A stretch of 48,058 bases of DNA from Oscillospiraceae bacterium (GTDB lineage: Bacteria; Bacillota; Clostridia; Oscillospirales; Ruminococcaceae), in NCBI GenBank assembly GCA_004554485.1, contig SFLS01000005.1, positions 1 through 48,058 on the forward strand. Reading direction: 5' to 3'. The notes below the pieces were generated by a model, which saw only the letters and a list, made by a program, of their open reading frames with translations, made no database searches and was not told where the DNA came from. Position numbers and translations under genes: made by a program. Shown here in pieces: positions 9,429-16,852 of the stretch. How positions within the stretch are numbered: position 1 is the stretch's first letter; each line of letters starts with the position of its first letter.

Positions 9429-9962
9429 TTACCCTCCCGTTTCCCCATATAGGCAGGTATAGCTTTGATAATGATCGTCGGTGTAATAGATCAACCCATC
9501 GCTGGAGTAGAGCAGCCGCTCCGCGCCCCGGTAGCCGCCAGCATAGTTGACATCACATTCATACCATATCCGGTCCTCCTTTTCCGGCAGCAGCCCTTCC
9601 CGGTTGCCAAAGCGGTCCCCGCCGATAGACATTCCCTCGGCGACCTCCCGCAGATTGCCCTCCGAGGAGTTCCAGCCCAGTTCCCTTGCTTCCTGCTTGG
9701 TGAGGTAGTTCCCCGGCAGACAGCCGTATAGATGCAGGTAAAGCGCGACCTCCTCCGGCGAGGAATACCAGCCCTCCTCCGAGACGGCGGGCGCTTGCTG
9801 CTGTGGCGCCGTTGTACCGCCGGAAAGTGCCGACTGTTCTGCCCCCTGAATATCTGTCGGCGGCGCGCCGCAACCGGCCAGCAGCACGAGAACCACCGCT
9901 GCCAATAAAAGGACAAACCGCCCGAATGGACTGCGGCACAACGGTATACCGCGTTTAAGCAT
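9429..9962 (-). CDS. Barnase-like ribonuclease (N1/T1 family) with lipoprotein signal
   Basis: Guanyl-preferring ribonuclease of the barnase family, 177 residues. Residues 1-31 form a signal peptide ending in a lipobox LLAGC with Cys31, so the protein is probably exported and lipid-anchored. A low-complexity linker (32-62) precedes a complete barnase domain from about 65 to 175. By alignment from memory with barnase, Lys27, Glu73, Arg83, Arg87 and His102 correspond to Lys89, Glu135, Arg145, Arg149 and His164. NYLTKQEARELGW, SIGGDRFGNREG and DHYQSY are near-identical motifs. It is the first gene of the glycosidase operon and is followed by barstar. Classical barnase is secreted free rather than as a lipoprotein. 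Confidence 0.94.
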   Translation of the reverse strand: MLKRGIPLCRSPFGRFVLLLAAVVLVLLAGCGAPPTDIQGAEQSALSGGTTAPQQQAPAVSEEGWYSSPEEVALYLHLYGCLPGNYLTKQEARELGWNSSEGNLREVAEGMSIGGDRFGNREGLLPEKEDRIWYECDVNYAGGYRGAERLLYSSDGLIYYTDDHYQSYTCLYGETGG

Positions 9963-10178
9963 GTCAAATCCCTCCCGTAAAGTTCAGCACTATTCTATCA
10001 TATTGTCTTGGGGATGGATAGCCGCATTCTGTCAGAGAATTGCCGAAAAAAGATGTGAAAAATGCCCCCGCGGTATGCAGCGCCATCTCCTATTTGTCTC
10101 CTGACGGGTTTGCGGCTGCCGAAGCGGGATGTTCACACACTGTTTTCTTTTGCGAAACAATAATGTAATAGATAGCGG

Positions 10179-10207
10179 TTGCAAACAGAATAGTTTTGCA
10201 GTATAAT
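10179..10207 (+). promoter_or_regulatory. Promoter of the marR-ABC exporter operon
   Basis: TTGCAA, a 17-base spacer and a perfect TATAAT lie 36 bases before the marR ATG. The palindrome at 10208-10225 directly follows the -10 box. Confidence 0.85.
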
Positions 10208-10225
10208 TTGTTAGCATCCTAACAA
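10208..10225. promoter_or_regulatory. Palindromic operator, probably bound by the adjacent MarR protein
   Basis: A perfect inverted repeat TTGTTAG-CATC-CTAACAA starts one base after the -10 element, covering the expected transcription start. Size and position fit a MarR-family site, giving negative autoregulation. Binding by this regulator is inferred from position. Confidence 0.75.
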
Positions 10226-10242
10226 GAAAGGGGGATAAACAG

Positions 10243-10692
10243 ATGAATCCATCCGAAAAAATGGTGTGCCTGCAGATCAAGAGTATTTCCAACCTGATGC
10301 ATCAGGAGCTGGCCGGAACGGCGCACTGCGGCACCATGATGCAGAAAATGTTTTTAGACTATCTTGACGCCCATGAGGGACATCCGGTCTTTCAAAAAGA
10401 TCTGCAGGCGGCCTTTCATATCCGGCGTAGTACCGCTACCGGCATTTTGCAGATCATGGAGCGGGACGGCCTGCTGCGGCGGGAGCCGGTGGAACAGGAC
10501 GCCCGACTGAAACGGCTGGTACTGACCTCCCCCGCCTATGAACAATTGGCCCAAATGCAGCAGGATATAATCCAGCTGGAGGCAAAAGCGACCGCCGGCC
10601 TTTCACCCGAGGAGCGGAACACCCTGTTTACCCTGTTGAGCCGTATTATACAGAACCTGACCCCAAGCAAGGAGGAACGCCACATTGATTAA
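10243..10692 (+). CDS. MarR-family transcriptional regulator
   Basis: A 149-residue winged-helix regulator. The helix-turn-helix region is FQKDLQAAFHIRRSTATGILQIMERDGLL (about 47-75; only its character is given), followed by a wing containing REPVEQDARLKRLVLT. The ATG follows AAAGGGGG. Its stop overlaps the TTG start of the first exporter gene by eight bases, so regulator and exporter are co-transcribed. The palindrome next to the promoter suggests that it represses its own operon and is released by a ligand that the exporter removes, a common MarR arrangement. The ligand is unknown. Confidence 0.92.
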   Translation: MNPSEKMVCLQIKSISNLMHQELAGTAHCGTMMQKMFLDYLDAHEGHPVFQKDLQAAFHIRRSTATGILQIMERDGLLRREPVEQDARLKRLVLTSPAYEQLAQMQQDIIQLEAKATAGLSPEERNTLFTLLSRIIQNLTPSKEERHID

Positions 10693-12415
10693 ACGTCTTT
10701 CCCAATGCATCCGGGAATACAAAAAAGATGCTATCCTGTCGCCTGTTTATGTTTTGGTGGAGTCTCTGCTGGACGTCGCCATTCCCTTTGTCATGGCCGA
10801 TCTCATTGATAAGGGGATCGACGCCGGCAATATGGGCATGATCCTGCGGTATGGCGCCATTCTGGTTGGCTTTGCGCTGGTGGCACTGCTATTCGGCGCA
10901 TTGGCGGGACGTAGCTGCGCCCGGGCCACCGCGGGCTTTGCCCGCAACCTGCGGCACGATATGTTTCATCATCTGCAGGTCTATTCCTTTTCCAATATCG
11001 ACAAATTTTCGGCGCCCGGCCTGGTCACCCGCCTGACAACCGACGTAAATAACGTGCAGAACGCCTTTATGATGATCATCCGCACGCTGATCCGCTGCCC
11101 TGCCATGCTGATCTTTGCCATGGTCATGTCCTTCCGGATCAATAAGGATATTGCAGCGATCTTTCTGGCGGTCATTCCCGTTCTGGGTATCGGACTCTAT
11201 CTCATTATACGGCGTGTGCATCCCGTTTTTACCCGAGTGTTCAAGACTTATGACGCCCTGAACGGCGTGGTACAGGAAAACCTTTCCGGTATCCGGGTGG
11301 TCAAGAACTTTGTCCGTGAGGAACATGAGATCGAAAAATTTGACGGTATTTCCGGCAAAATCTACAAGGACTTTTCGCTGGCAGAGCGGATCATGTCGCT
11401 GAATAACCCCCTGATGCAGTCCTGTATTTATGCCTGCATGATCCTGGTTTCCTGGCTGGGCGCCAAGCAGATTGTCATTGGGACCATGTCCACCGGCAAT
11501 CTGATGAGCTTCTTTACCTATATCATGCAGATCCTTTCCAGCCTGATGATGCTCTCGATGGTGTTCGTGATGATTACCATGTCCCGCACTTCCGCCGAGC
11601 GAATTGTGGAGGTGCTGGAGGAGCAGAGCGACATCACCAACGGTCCCGACCCCGTATACGAAGTAAAAAACGGCAGCATCGTGTTCCGTGACGTCAGCTT
11701 CAGCTACGCCAAGCGGCCGGACAAGGAAGTGCTTTACAACATTGACCTGGAGATCGCCTCCGGACAGACCATCGGCATCATTGGCGGGACCGGCTCCTCC
11801 AAGAGCAGCCTGGTACAGCTGATCCCCCGTCTGTATGACGTGACGGCCGGCAGCGTACTGGTAGGCGGCGTGGATGTCCGGGACTATGACCTGAACACCC
11901 TGCGTCAAAACGTGGCGATGGTGCTGCAGAAAAATACCCTTTTCAGCGGGACCATCAAGGAAAACCTGCGCTGGGGCAACCCAGACGCCAGCGATGAGGA
12001 GCTGGTACGGGTCTGCCGGCTGGCACAAGCCGATGAATTTATCCGTTCCTTCCCGGACGGGTACGACACCTACATCGAACAGGGCGGCACCAATGTTTCC
12101 GGCGGGCAGAAGCAGCGCCTGTGCATTGCCCGCGCCCTGCTGCGCCGTCCCAAGATCCTGATTCTGGATGATTCCACCAGCGCCGTGGATACCAAAACAG
12201 ACGCCCTGATCGGTAAGGCCTTCCGGGAGGAGATCCCCGATACCACCAAGATCATCATTGCCCAGCGGATCAGCTCGGTGAAGGATGCCGATCAGATCAT
12301 CGTGATGGACAACGGTTCTATTCACGGACGCGGCACCCATGAGGAGCTGCTGGAAAGCAACGAAATATACCGTGAAGTATATTACTCTCAGCAGAAGGGA
12401 GGGCTGGAAGGATGA
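10685..12415 (+). CDS. ABC exporter half-transporter with degenerate ATPase site
   Basis: A 576-residue fused membrane/ATPase subunit: six helices in about 15-300, nucleotide-binding domain from 330. The Walker A loop is GGTGSSKSS (367-375), with Ser where Gly is usual. The signature VSGGQ (471-475) is canonical. Walker B ILILDD ends in Asp495-Asp496, so the catalytic Glu is Asp, and the switch His is Gln in IIAQRISS. These are the hallmarks of the inactive-site subunit in heterodimeric exporters of the TM287/288 or BmrC/BmrD type. The start is TTG at 10685, after AAGGAGG and overlapping marR. Substrate is unknown; drugs, peptides or lipids are possible. Confidence 0.93.
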   Translation: MIKRLSQCIREYKKDAILSPVYVLVESLLDVAIPFVMADLIDKGIDAGNMGMILRYGAILVGFALVALLFGALAGRSCARATAGFARNLRHDMFHHLQVYSFSNIDKFSAPGLVTRLTTDVNNVQNAFMMIIRTLIRCPAMLIFAMVMSFRINKDIAAIFLAVIPVLGIGLYLIIRRVHPVFTRVFKTYDALNGVVQENLSGIRVVKNFVREEHEIEKFDGISGKIYKDFSLAERIMSLNNPLMQSCIYACMILVSWLGAKQIVIGTMSTGNLMSFFTYIMQILSSLMMLSMVFVMITMSRTSAERIVEVLEEQSDITNGPDPVYEVKNGSIVFRDVSFSYAKRPDKEVLYNIDLEIASGQTIGIIGGTGSSKSSLVQLIPRLYDVTAGSVLVGGVDVRDYDLNTLRQNVAMVLQKNTLFSGTIKENLRWGNPDASDEELVRVCRLAQADEFIRSFPDGYDTYIEQGGTNVSGGQKQRLCIARALLRRPKILILDDSTSAVDTKTDALIGKAFREEIPDTTKIIIAQRISSVKDADQIIVMDNGSIHGRGTHEELLESNEIYREVYYSQQKGGLEG

Positions 12416-14349
12416 GACCGGGACCCAAGAGTTTCCGCGGCGGCAAGCAGGCCAAGGACGCCAAAGGCACTATGAAACGGCTGATGCGCTATATTGTAGG
12501 ACCCAATAAGCTGCGGCTTGCTGTTGTTTTTCTGCTGCTGCTGATCAGCACGGCAGCCAGCGTTTCCGCTTCCCTGTTCCTGAAAACGCTGATCGACGAC
12601 TATATCGCGCCCCTGATTGGGCAGGCGCAGCCGGACTTTGCCCCGCTGCTGCGCATCCTGACCGTGATGGCCTGCATCTATCTGGCCGGTATTCTGGCCT
12701 CCTTCCTGCAGACACGACTGATTATCCCTGTCGCTCAGGGAACGCTGAAAACAATCCGGGACGATATGTTCTCCCATATGCAGACGCTGCCGATCCGCTA
12801 CTTTGACACCCACACCCACGGCAACGTGATGAGCTACTATACCAACGATACCGATACCCTGCGCCAGATGATCGGGCAAAGCCTGCCCAACGCCATCAGT
12901 TCCCTGATCTCCATCACGGCGGTGTTCTTTGCCATGCTGACTACCAGCGTATGGCTGACGCTGCTGATGTTCATCTTTATCGGGCTGATGTTGCTGGTCG
13001 TAAAGAATGTCGGCGGCCGATCCTCCCAATACTTTGTCAAGCAGCAGCAGTCGCTGGGCAAGGTCAACGGCTTTATCGAGGAGATGATCGGCGGGCAGAA
13101 GGTTGTCAAGGTATTCTGCCATGAGCGGCAGAACGAAAAGGACTTTGACAAGCTGAACGACGAATTCTGCGAAGTTTCCGGCAAAGCAAACACCTATGCC
13201 AACATCATGATGCCCATTATGGGCAACCTGGGGCATCTGCAGTATGTTCTGGTCGCCATCGTCGGCGGTCTGCTGGCCCTTTTGGGAGCGCCCAACCTGA
13301 CCCTGACCGGCATCCATGCCATGACGCTGGGCGGTATTGCTTCTTTCCTGCAGCTTTCCCGCAGCTTTACCATGCCCATCGGCCAGGTATCGCAGCAGAT
13401 CAATTCAGTAGTCATGGCATTGGCCGGTGCCGAACGTATCTTTGAACTGCTGGATGAACCCAGCGAGGAGGACCACGGCGAGGTCACACTGGTCAACGCC
13501 CGCGAAGAAAACGGCCGGCTGGTGGAAGCTGACCACCACACGGGACTGTGGGCCTGGAAGAAGCCCCTGCCCGACGGCGGTTATGAACTGATCCAGCAGC
13601 ACGGCGACGTGCGGATGAAAGACGTGGACTTTGCCTACGAGGAAGGAAAGCCCGTCCTGCACGATATTACGCTGTATGCCGAGGCAGGCCAGAAGGTCGC
13701 CTTTGTAGGCGCCACCGGAGCCGGTAAAACCACTATTACCAACCTGATCAACCGCTTTTACGATATTGACGACGGCAAGATCCGCTACGACGGAATCAAT
13801 ATCAATAAAATTAAAAAGAGCGACCTGCGCCGCTCGCTCGGCGTGGTTCTGCAGGACGTCAACCTCTTTACCGGTACGGTGATGGATAATATCCGATACG
13901 GACGGTTGGACGCGACTGACGAGGAGTGCATTGCCGCCGCAAAGCTTGCCAACGCGCACGACTTTATCACACGACTGCCGGAGGGCTATCAGACGGTTCT
14001 TTCCGGCGGCGGCAGCAGCCTTTCTCAGGGGCAGCGACAGCTGCTCTCCATTGCACGGGCGGCCGTTGCCGATCCCCCCGTGATGATTCTGGACGAGGCC
14101 ACCTCCAGCATTGATACCCGCACCGAGGCCATTGTACAGCGCGGTATGGACCGGCTGATGCACGGGCGCACCGTCTTTGTGATCGCGCACCGGCTTTCCA
14201 CCGTGCAAAATGCCGATGTAATCATGGTGCTGGAGCATGGCAGGATCATTGAGCGCGGAACCCATGAAATGCTGATTGCGGAAAAAGGGAAATACTATCA
14301 GCTGTACACCGGCGCTTTTGAATTGGCAGCCGGAAACGAGGTCACCTGA
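12412..14349 (+). CDS. ABC exporter half-transporter, catalytically competent partner
   Basis: The 645-residue partner of the preceding subunit; its ATG overlaps that gene's TGA. It has six membrane helices in about 35-335 and an ATPase domain from 398. Walker A is GATGAGKTT (433-441) and Walker B MILDEATSS carries the catalytic Glu562. The switch His is present in VIAHRLST. Its signature is LSQGQ (537-541) instead of LSGGQ, which completes the degenerate site together with the Asp of the partner. An extra segment of about 50 residues (350-400) lies between the membrane and ATPase domains. No clear terminator directly follows; the tRNA-Ala gene lies 170 bases downstream. Confidence 0.93.
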   Translation: MRPGPKSFRGGKQAKDAKGTMKRLMRYIVGPNKLRLAVVFLLLLISTAASVSASLFLKTLIDDYIAPLIGQAQPDFAPLLRILTVMACIYLAGILASFLQTRLIIPVAQGTLKTIRDDMFSHMQTLPIRYFDTHTHGNVMSYYTNDTDTLRQMIGQSLPNAISSLISITAVFFAMLTTSVWLTLLMFIFIGLMLLVVKNVGGRSSQYFVKQQQSLGKVNGFIEEMIGGQKVVKVFCHERQNEKDFDKLNDEFCEVSGKANTYANIMMPIMGNLGHLQYVLVAIVGGLLALLGAPNLTLTGIHAMTLGGIASFLQLSRSFTMPIGQVSQQINSVVMALAGAERIFELLDEPSEEDHGEVTLVNAREENGRLVEADHHTGLWAWKKPLPDGGYELIQQHGDVRMKDVDFAYEEGKPVLHDITLYAEAGQKVAFVGATGAGKTTITNLINRFYDIDDGKIRYDGININKIKKSDLRRSLGVVLQDVNLFTGTVMDNIRYGRLDATDEECIAAAKLANAHDFITRLPEGYQTVLSGGGSSLSQGQRQLLSIARAAVADPPVMILDEATSSIDTRTEAIVQRGMDRLMHGRTVFVIAHRLSTVQNADVIMVLEHGRIIERGTHEMLIAEKGKYYQLYTGAFELAAGNEVT

Positions 14350-14523
14350 CAGGCCGTTTCTGCGCGTTTTCCAGGCGGCGGAAACAGATCAGGGCAAAAA
14401 AACTGCCCGTTTTTTGCAAAAAACTCTTTACAACGCCCCAAAGATATGATATTATAATCAAGCAGTCCAAAAACAGACCGATTCAAAAAGCTGCGGCTGT
14501 GAGGAACAGACAGGCTGCACTTT

Positions 14524-14599
14524 GGGGGTATAGCTCAGCTGGGAGAGCGCTTGACTGGCAGTCAAGAGGTCAGCGGTTCGATCCCGCTTATCTCCACCA
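14524..14599 (+). tRNA. tRNA-Ala (anticodon GGC)
   Basis: A 76-base cloverleaf with CCA encoded. The acceptor stem GGGGGTA pairs with TATCTCC using two G-U pairs. The anticodon stem CTTGA/TCAAG encloses the loop CTGGCAG with anticodon GGC, and the T loop is TTCGATC. It reads GCC and GCU codons. A terminator follows at once. Confidence 0.97.
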
Positions 14600-14602
14600 A
14601 GC

Positions 14603-14631
14603 AAAAAGGCATCCAAACGGATGCCTTTTTT
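14603..14631 (+). terminator. Terminator of the tRNA-Ala gene
   Basis: AAAAAGGCATCC, loop AAAC, and GGATGCC followed by T6. It starts four bases after the tRNA 3' end. Confidence 0.9.
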
Positions 14632-14722
14632 GCATGCCCCAAAAGGGCCGCATTTTCGCGGGAGCGGTCGTTGCCGGCACGCTTTTCTCTTTTGCTTTCT
14701 GTACCGAATCAGCCCCATGCAC

Positions 14723-14756
14723 AAAAAACCCCTTTCACCAGAGAAAGGGGCTTTTT
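14723..14756 (-). terminator. Terminator of the V-type ATPase operon
   Basis: Inverted repeat CCCCTTTC/GAAAGGGG with an ACCAGA loop. Read on the minus strand it ends in GGGG followed by T6, 24 bases past the last ATPase gene. On the plus strand it ends in CTTTTT, so it may also stop read-through from the tRNA side. Confidence 0.82.
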
Positions 14757-14779
14757 CAGTATTAAAACGGTACTGAGAA

Positions 14780-15463
14780 TTACATGGAACATTCGCGGAT
14801 CGCTTCTGCATCCGCCGCGCGCTGCTCCCGGATTGCTTCCTTGAGGATCATGTCCTTCACCTTCATCAAGCGGATGGTATTGGCGCGCTCATTTTCATCC
14901 AGCTTCATGGTGATGTAGCGGATATTTTCCTGCATCTGCGGGATCTTGACGTACTCCAGGGCGTTGACGCGGCGGCGGGTCTTTTCGATCTCCTCCGCTA
15001 ACAGCTGGGTGGTCTTTTCCACCTCTGCCAGCCGCAGCATATCCCGGAACACGCCGGAAAGGGCCTCCACCGCGTCATCCAGCTCTCCGCTGGTCTGGGC
15101 AAAGCCATAGGGGTAGCCGCTGCCCTCCTGCTTTTCCGTAAAATGATACCGGGGGACATCTACCGACATGATATTTTCAAAGCTCATATCCAGCTGTACC
15201 GACCGGACAGGAACCAGCAGAGACTGCCGCAGCATTTCCGGGGTCATAAGAGCCGAAGCCACGGTAAAGGAACCGTGCGCCTGCATCAGGCCCTCCTCCA
15301 CCCGGCTGCGCAGGGCGCGGTTTTCGCGCACAATATCCATGAACTGCTTCATCAGCTCGTCGCGTTTATCCCGCAGCAGTTTGTGGCCGCGCTGGGCGGT
15401 TTTCAGCTGCCGTTTCAGCCGTGTCAGTTCCATGCGGGTGGGATTGATGATGGTACTTGGCAA
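14780..15463 (-). CDS. ntpD: V-type ATPase subunit D (central rotor shaft)
   Basis: A 227-residue central-stalk subunit, forming the coiled-coil axle that turns inside the A3B3 head. The N-terminal PTRMELTRLKRQLKTAQRGHKLLRDKRDEL region (about 8-38) is the family signature, followed by long helices and a C-terminal helix near 190-215. The start is TTG at 15463 behind GGGGGAG. It is the last gene of the operon, 12 bases after ntpB. The order A-B-D matches the Enterococcus hirae ntp operon. Length and content are ordinary. Confidence 0.95.
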   Translation of the reverse strand: MPSTIINPTRMELTRLKRQLKTAQRGHKLLRDKRDELMKQFMDIVRENRALRSRVEEGLMQAHGSFTVASALMTPEMLRQSLLVPVRSVQLDMSFENIMSVDVPRYHFTEKQEGSGYPYGFAQTSGELDDAVEALSGVFRDMLRLAEVEKTTQLLAEEIEKTRRRVNALEYVKIPQMQENIRYITMKLDENERANTIRLMKVKDMILKEAIREQRAADAEAIRECSM

Positions 15464-15475
15464 CTTGCTCCCCCC

Positions 15476-16852
15476 TTATCCCTGCTTGGGCAGGTATTTT
15501 TCGATATATTCCGGTTTGATGCGCTTTAGCTCGCTTTTGGGCAAAAGGCTGAGCAGCTGCCAGCCCAGATCCAGCGTTTCTTCGATAGAGCGGTTTTCCT
15601 CGTTGCCCTGGGAAACATACCGTCTTTCGAATTCATCGGCGAAATGAGCGTATTGCAGGTCGGTTTTGGAAAGCGCCGCTTCGCCCAGAATGGACATCAG
15701 CTCCTTGTTTTCCTTGCCGGTGGCATAGGCGGCAAACAGCTGGTTCATGGTGCCGGAATGATCCTCGCGGGTCTTGCCCTCCCCGATTCCCTTATCTTTC
15801 AGACGGGACAGCGACGGCAGTACATCCACCGGCGGGTTGATGCCGCGGCGGAACAGTTCGCGGGACAAAATGATCTGACCTTCCGTAATGTAACCGGTCA
15901 GATCGGGAATGGGATGGGTCTTGTCGTCCTCCGGCATGGTCAGGATCGGGATCATGGTAATGGAACCTTCCTTGCCGATCTGGCGCCCGGCGCGCTCGTA
16001 CATGGTGGCAAGGTCGGTATACAGGTAACCGGGATACCCGCGGCGGCCGGGGACTTCCTTTTTGGCGGCGGAAATTTCCCGCAGCGCTTCGGCATAATTG
16101 GTGATATCGGTAAGAATGACCAGCACGTGCATTCCCAGGTCAAAGGCCAGATATTCCGCCGCTGTCAGCGCCATACGCGGGGTAGCGATACGCTCTACCG
16201 CAGGATCATTGGCCAGATTGGTAAACAGTACGGTACGGTCGATGGCGCCGGTGCGCCGGAATTCGTTGACAAAGAACTCGGATTCTTCGAAGGTGATGCC
16301 GATGGCGGCAAAGACAACGGCAAAGTTGCTTTCCCCATCCAGCACCCGGGCCTGACGGGCGATCTGCGCCGCCAGCTGGGCGTGCGGCAGGCCGGAGCCG
16401 GAGAAGATGGGCAGCTTCTGCCCACGGACAAGGGTGTTCAGGCCATCAATGGTGGAAATACCGGTCTGGATAAACTCGTTGGGATAGTTGCGGGCGGCGG
16501 GATTCATGGCAAGGCCGTTGATATCCCGGTATTCCTCCGCCAGAATGGCCGGGCCGTCATCAATAGGCTGGCCCATGCCGTTGAACACGCGGCCCAGCAT
16601 ATCGCCGGAAACCGCCAGCTGCAGCGGATGGCCCAAAAACCGGATTTTGGAGTCGGCCAGATTGATACCGGCCGAGGCTTCAAACAGCTGCACAACGGCG
16701 GTATCGCCGTTGACCTCCAGCACCTTGCAGCGCCGGGTGGAGCCATCGGTCAGCTCGATTTCCGCCAGCTCATCGTAGGTGACGCCCTGCACATGGTCCA
16801 CCACCATCAGCGGTCCCGAAATTTCGCGGATCGTTTTGTATTCACGGATCAC
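15476..16852 (-). CDS. ntpB: V-type ATPase subunit B (non-catalytic)
   Basis: A 458-residue regulatory nucleotide-binding-fold subunit alternating with subunit A in the head. It begins YKTIREISGPLMVV and contains GRVFNGMGQPID and the region SGSGLPHAQLAAQIARQA (about 150-168), where the P-loop of catalytic subunits is replaced, as expected. PSLSRLKDKGIGEGKTREDH (about 345-364) is the ATP synthase alpha/beta-type signature. The start is GTG, overlapping the ntpA stop as GTGA. Confidence 0.97.
   Translation of the reverse strand: MIREYKTIREISGPLMVVDHVQGVTYDELAEIELTDGSTRRCKVLEVNGDTAVVQLFEASAGINLADSKIRFLGHPLQLAVSGDMLGRVFNGMGQPIDDGPAILAEEYRDINGLAMNPAARNYPNEFIQTGISTIDGLNTLVRGQKLPIFSGSGLPHAQLAAQIARQARVLDGESNFAVVFAAIGITFEESEFFVNEFRRTGAIDRTVLFTNLANDPAVERIATPRMALTAAEYLAFDLGMHVLVILTDITNYAEALREISAAKKEVPGRRGYPGYLYTDLATMYERAGRQIGKEGSITMIPILTMPEDDKTHPIPDLTGYITEGQIILSRELFRRGINPPVDVLPSLSRLKDKGIGEGKTREDHSGTMNQLFAAYATGKENKELMSILGEAALSKTDLQYAHFADEFERRYVSQGNEENRSIEETLDLGWQLLSLLPKSELKRIKPEYIEKYLPKQG

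Noticed and set aside
9963..10178. Promoter for the ribonuclease-glycosidase operon on the minus strand
   Set aside because: A TAGAAT-like -10 is visible near 10000, but no acceptable -35 lies at the right distance, so none was assigned. Nothing else was seen in this gap.
14415..14458. Possible promoter for tRNA-Ala (TTTACA ... TATAAT)
   Set aside because: The -10 is perfect but the spacer is 20 bases and no better -35 was found, so it was not listed as a feature.
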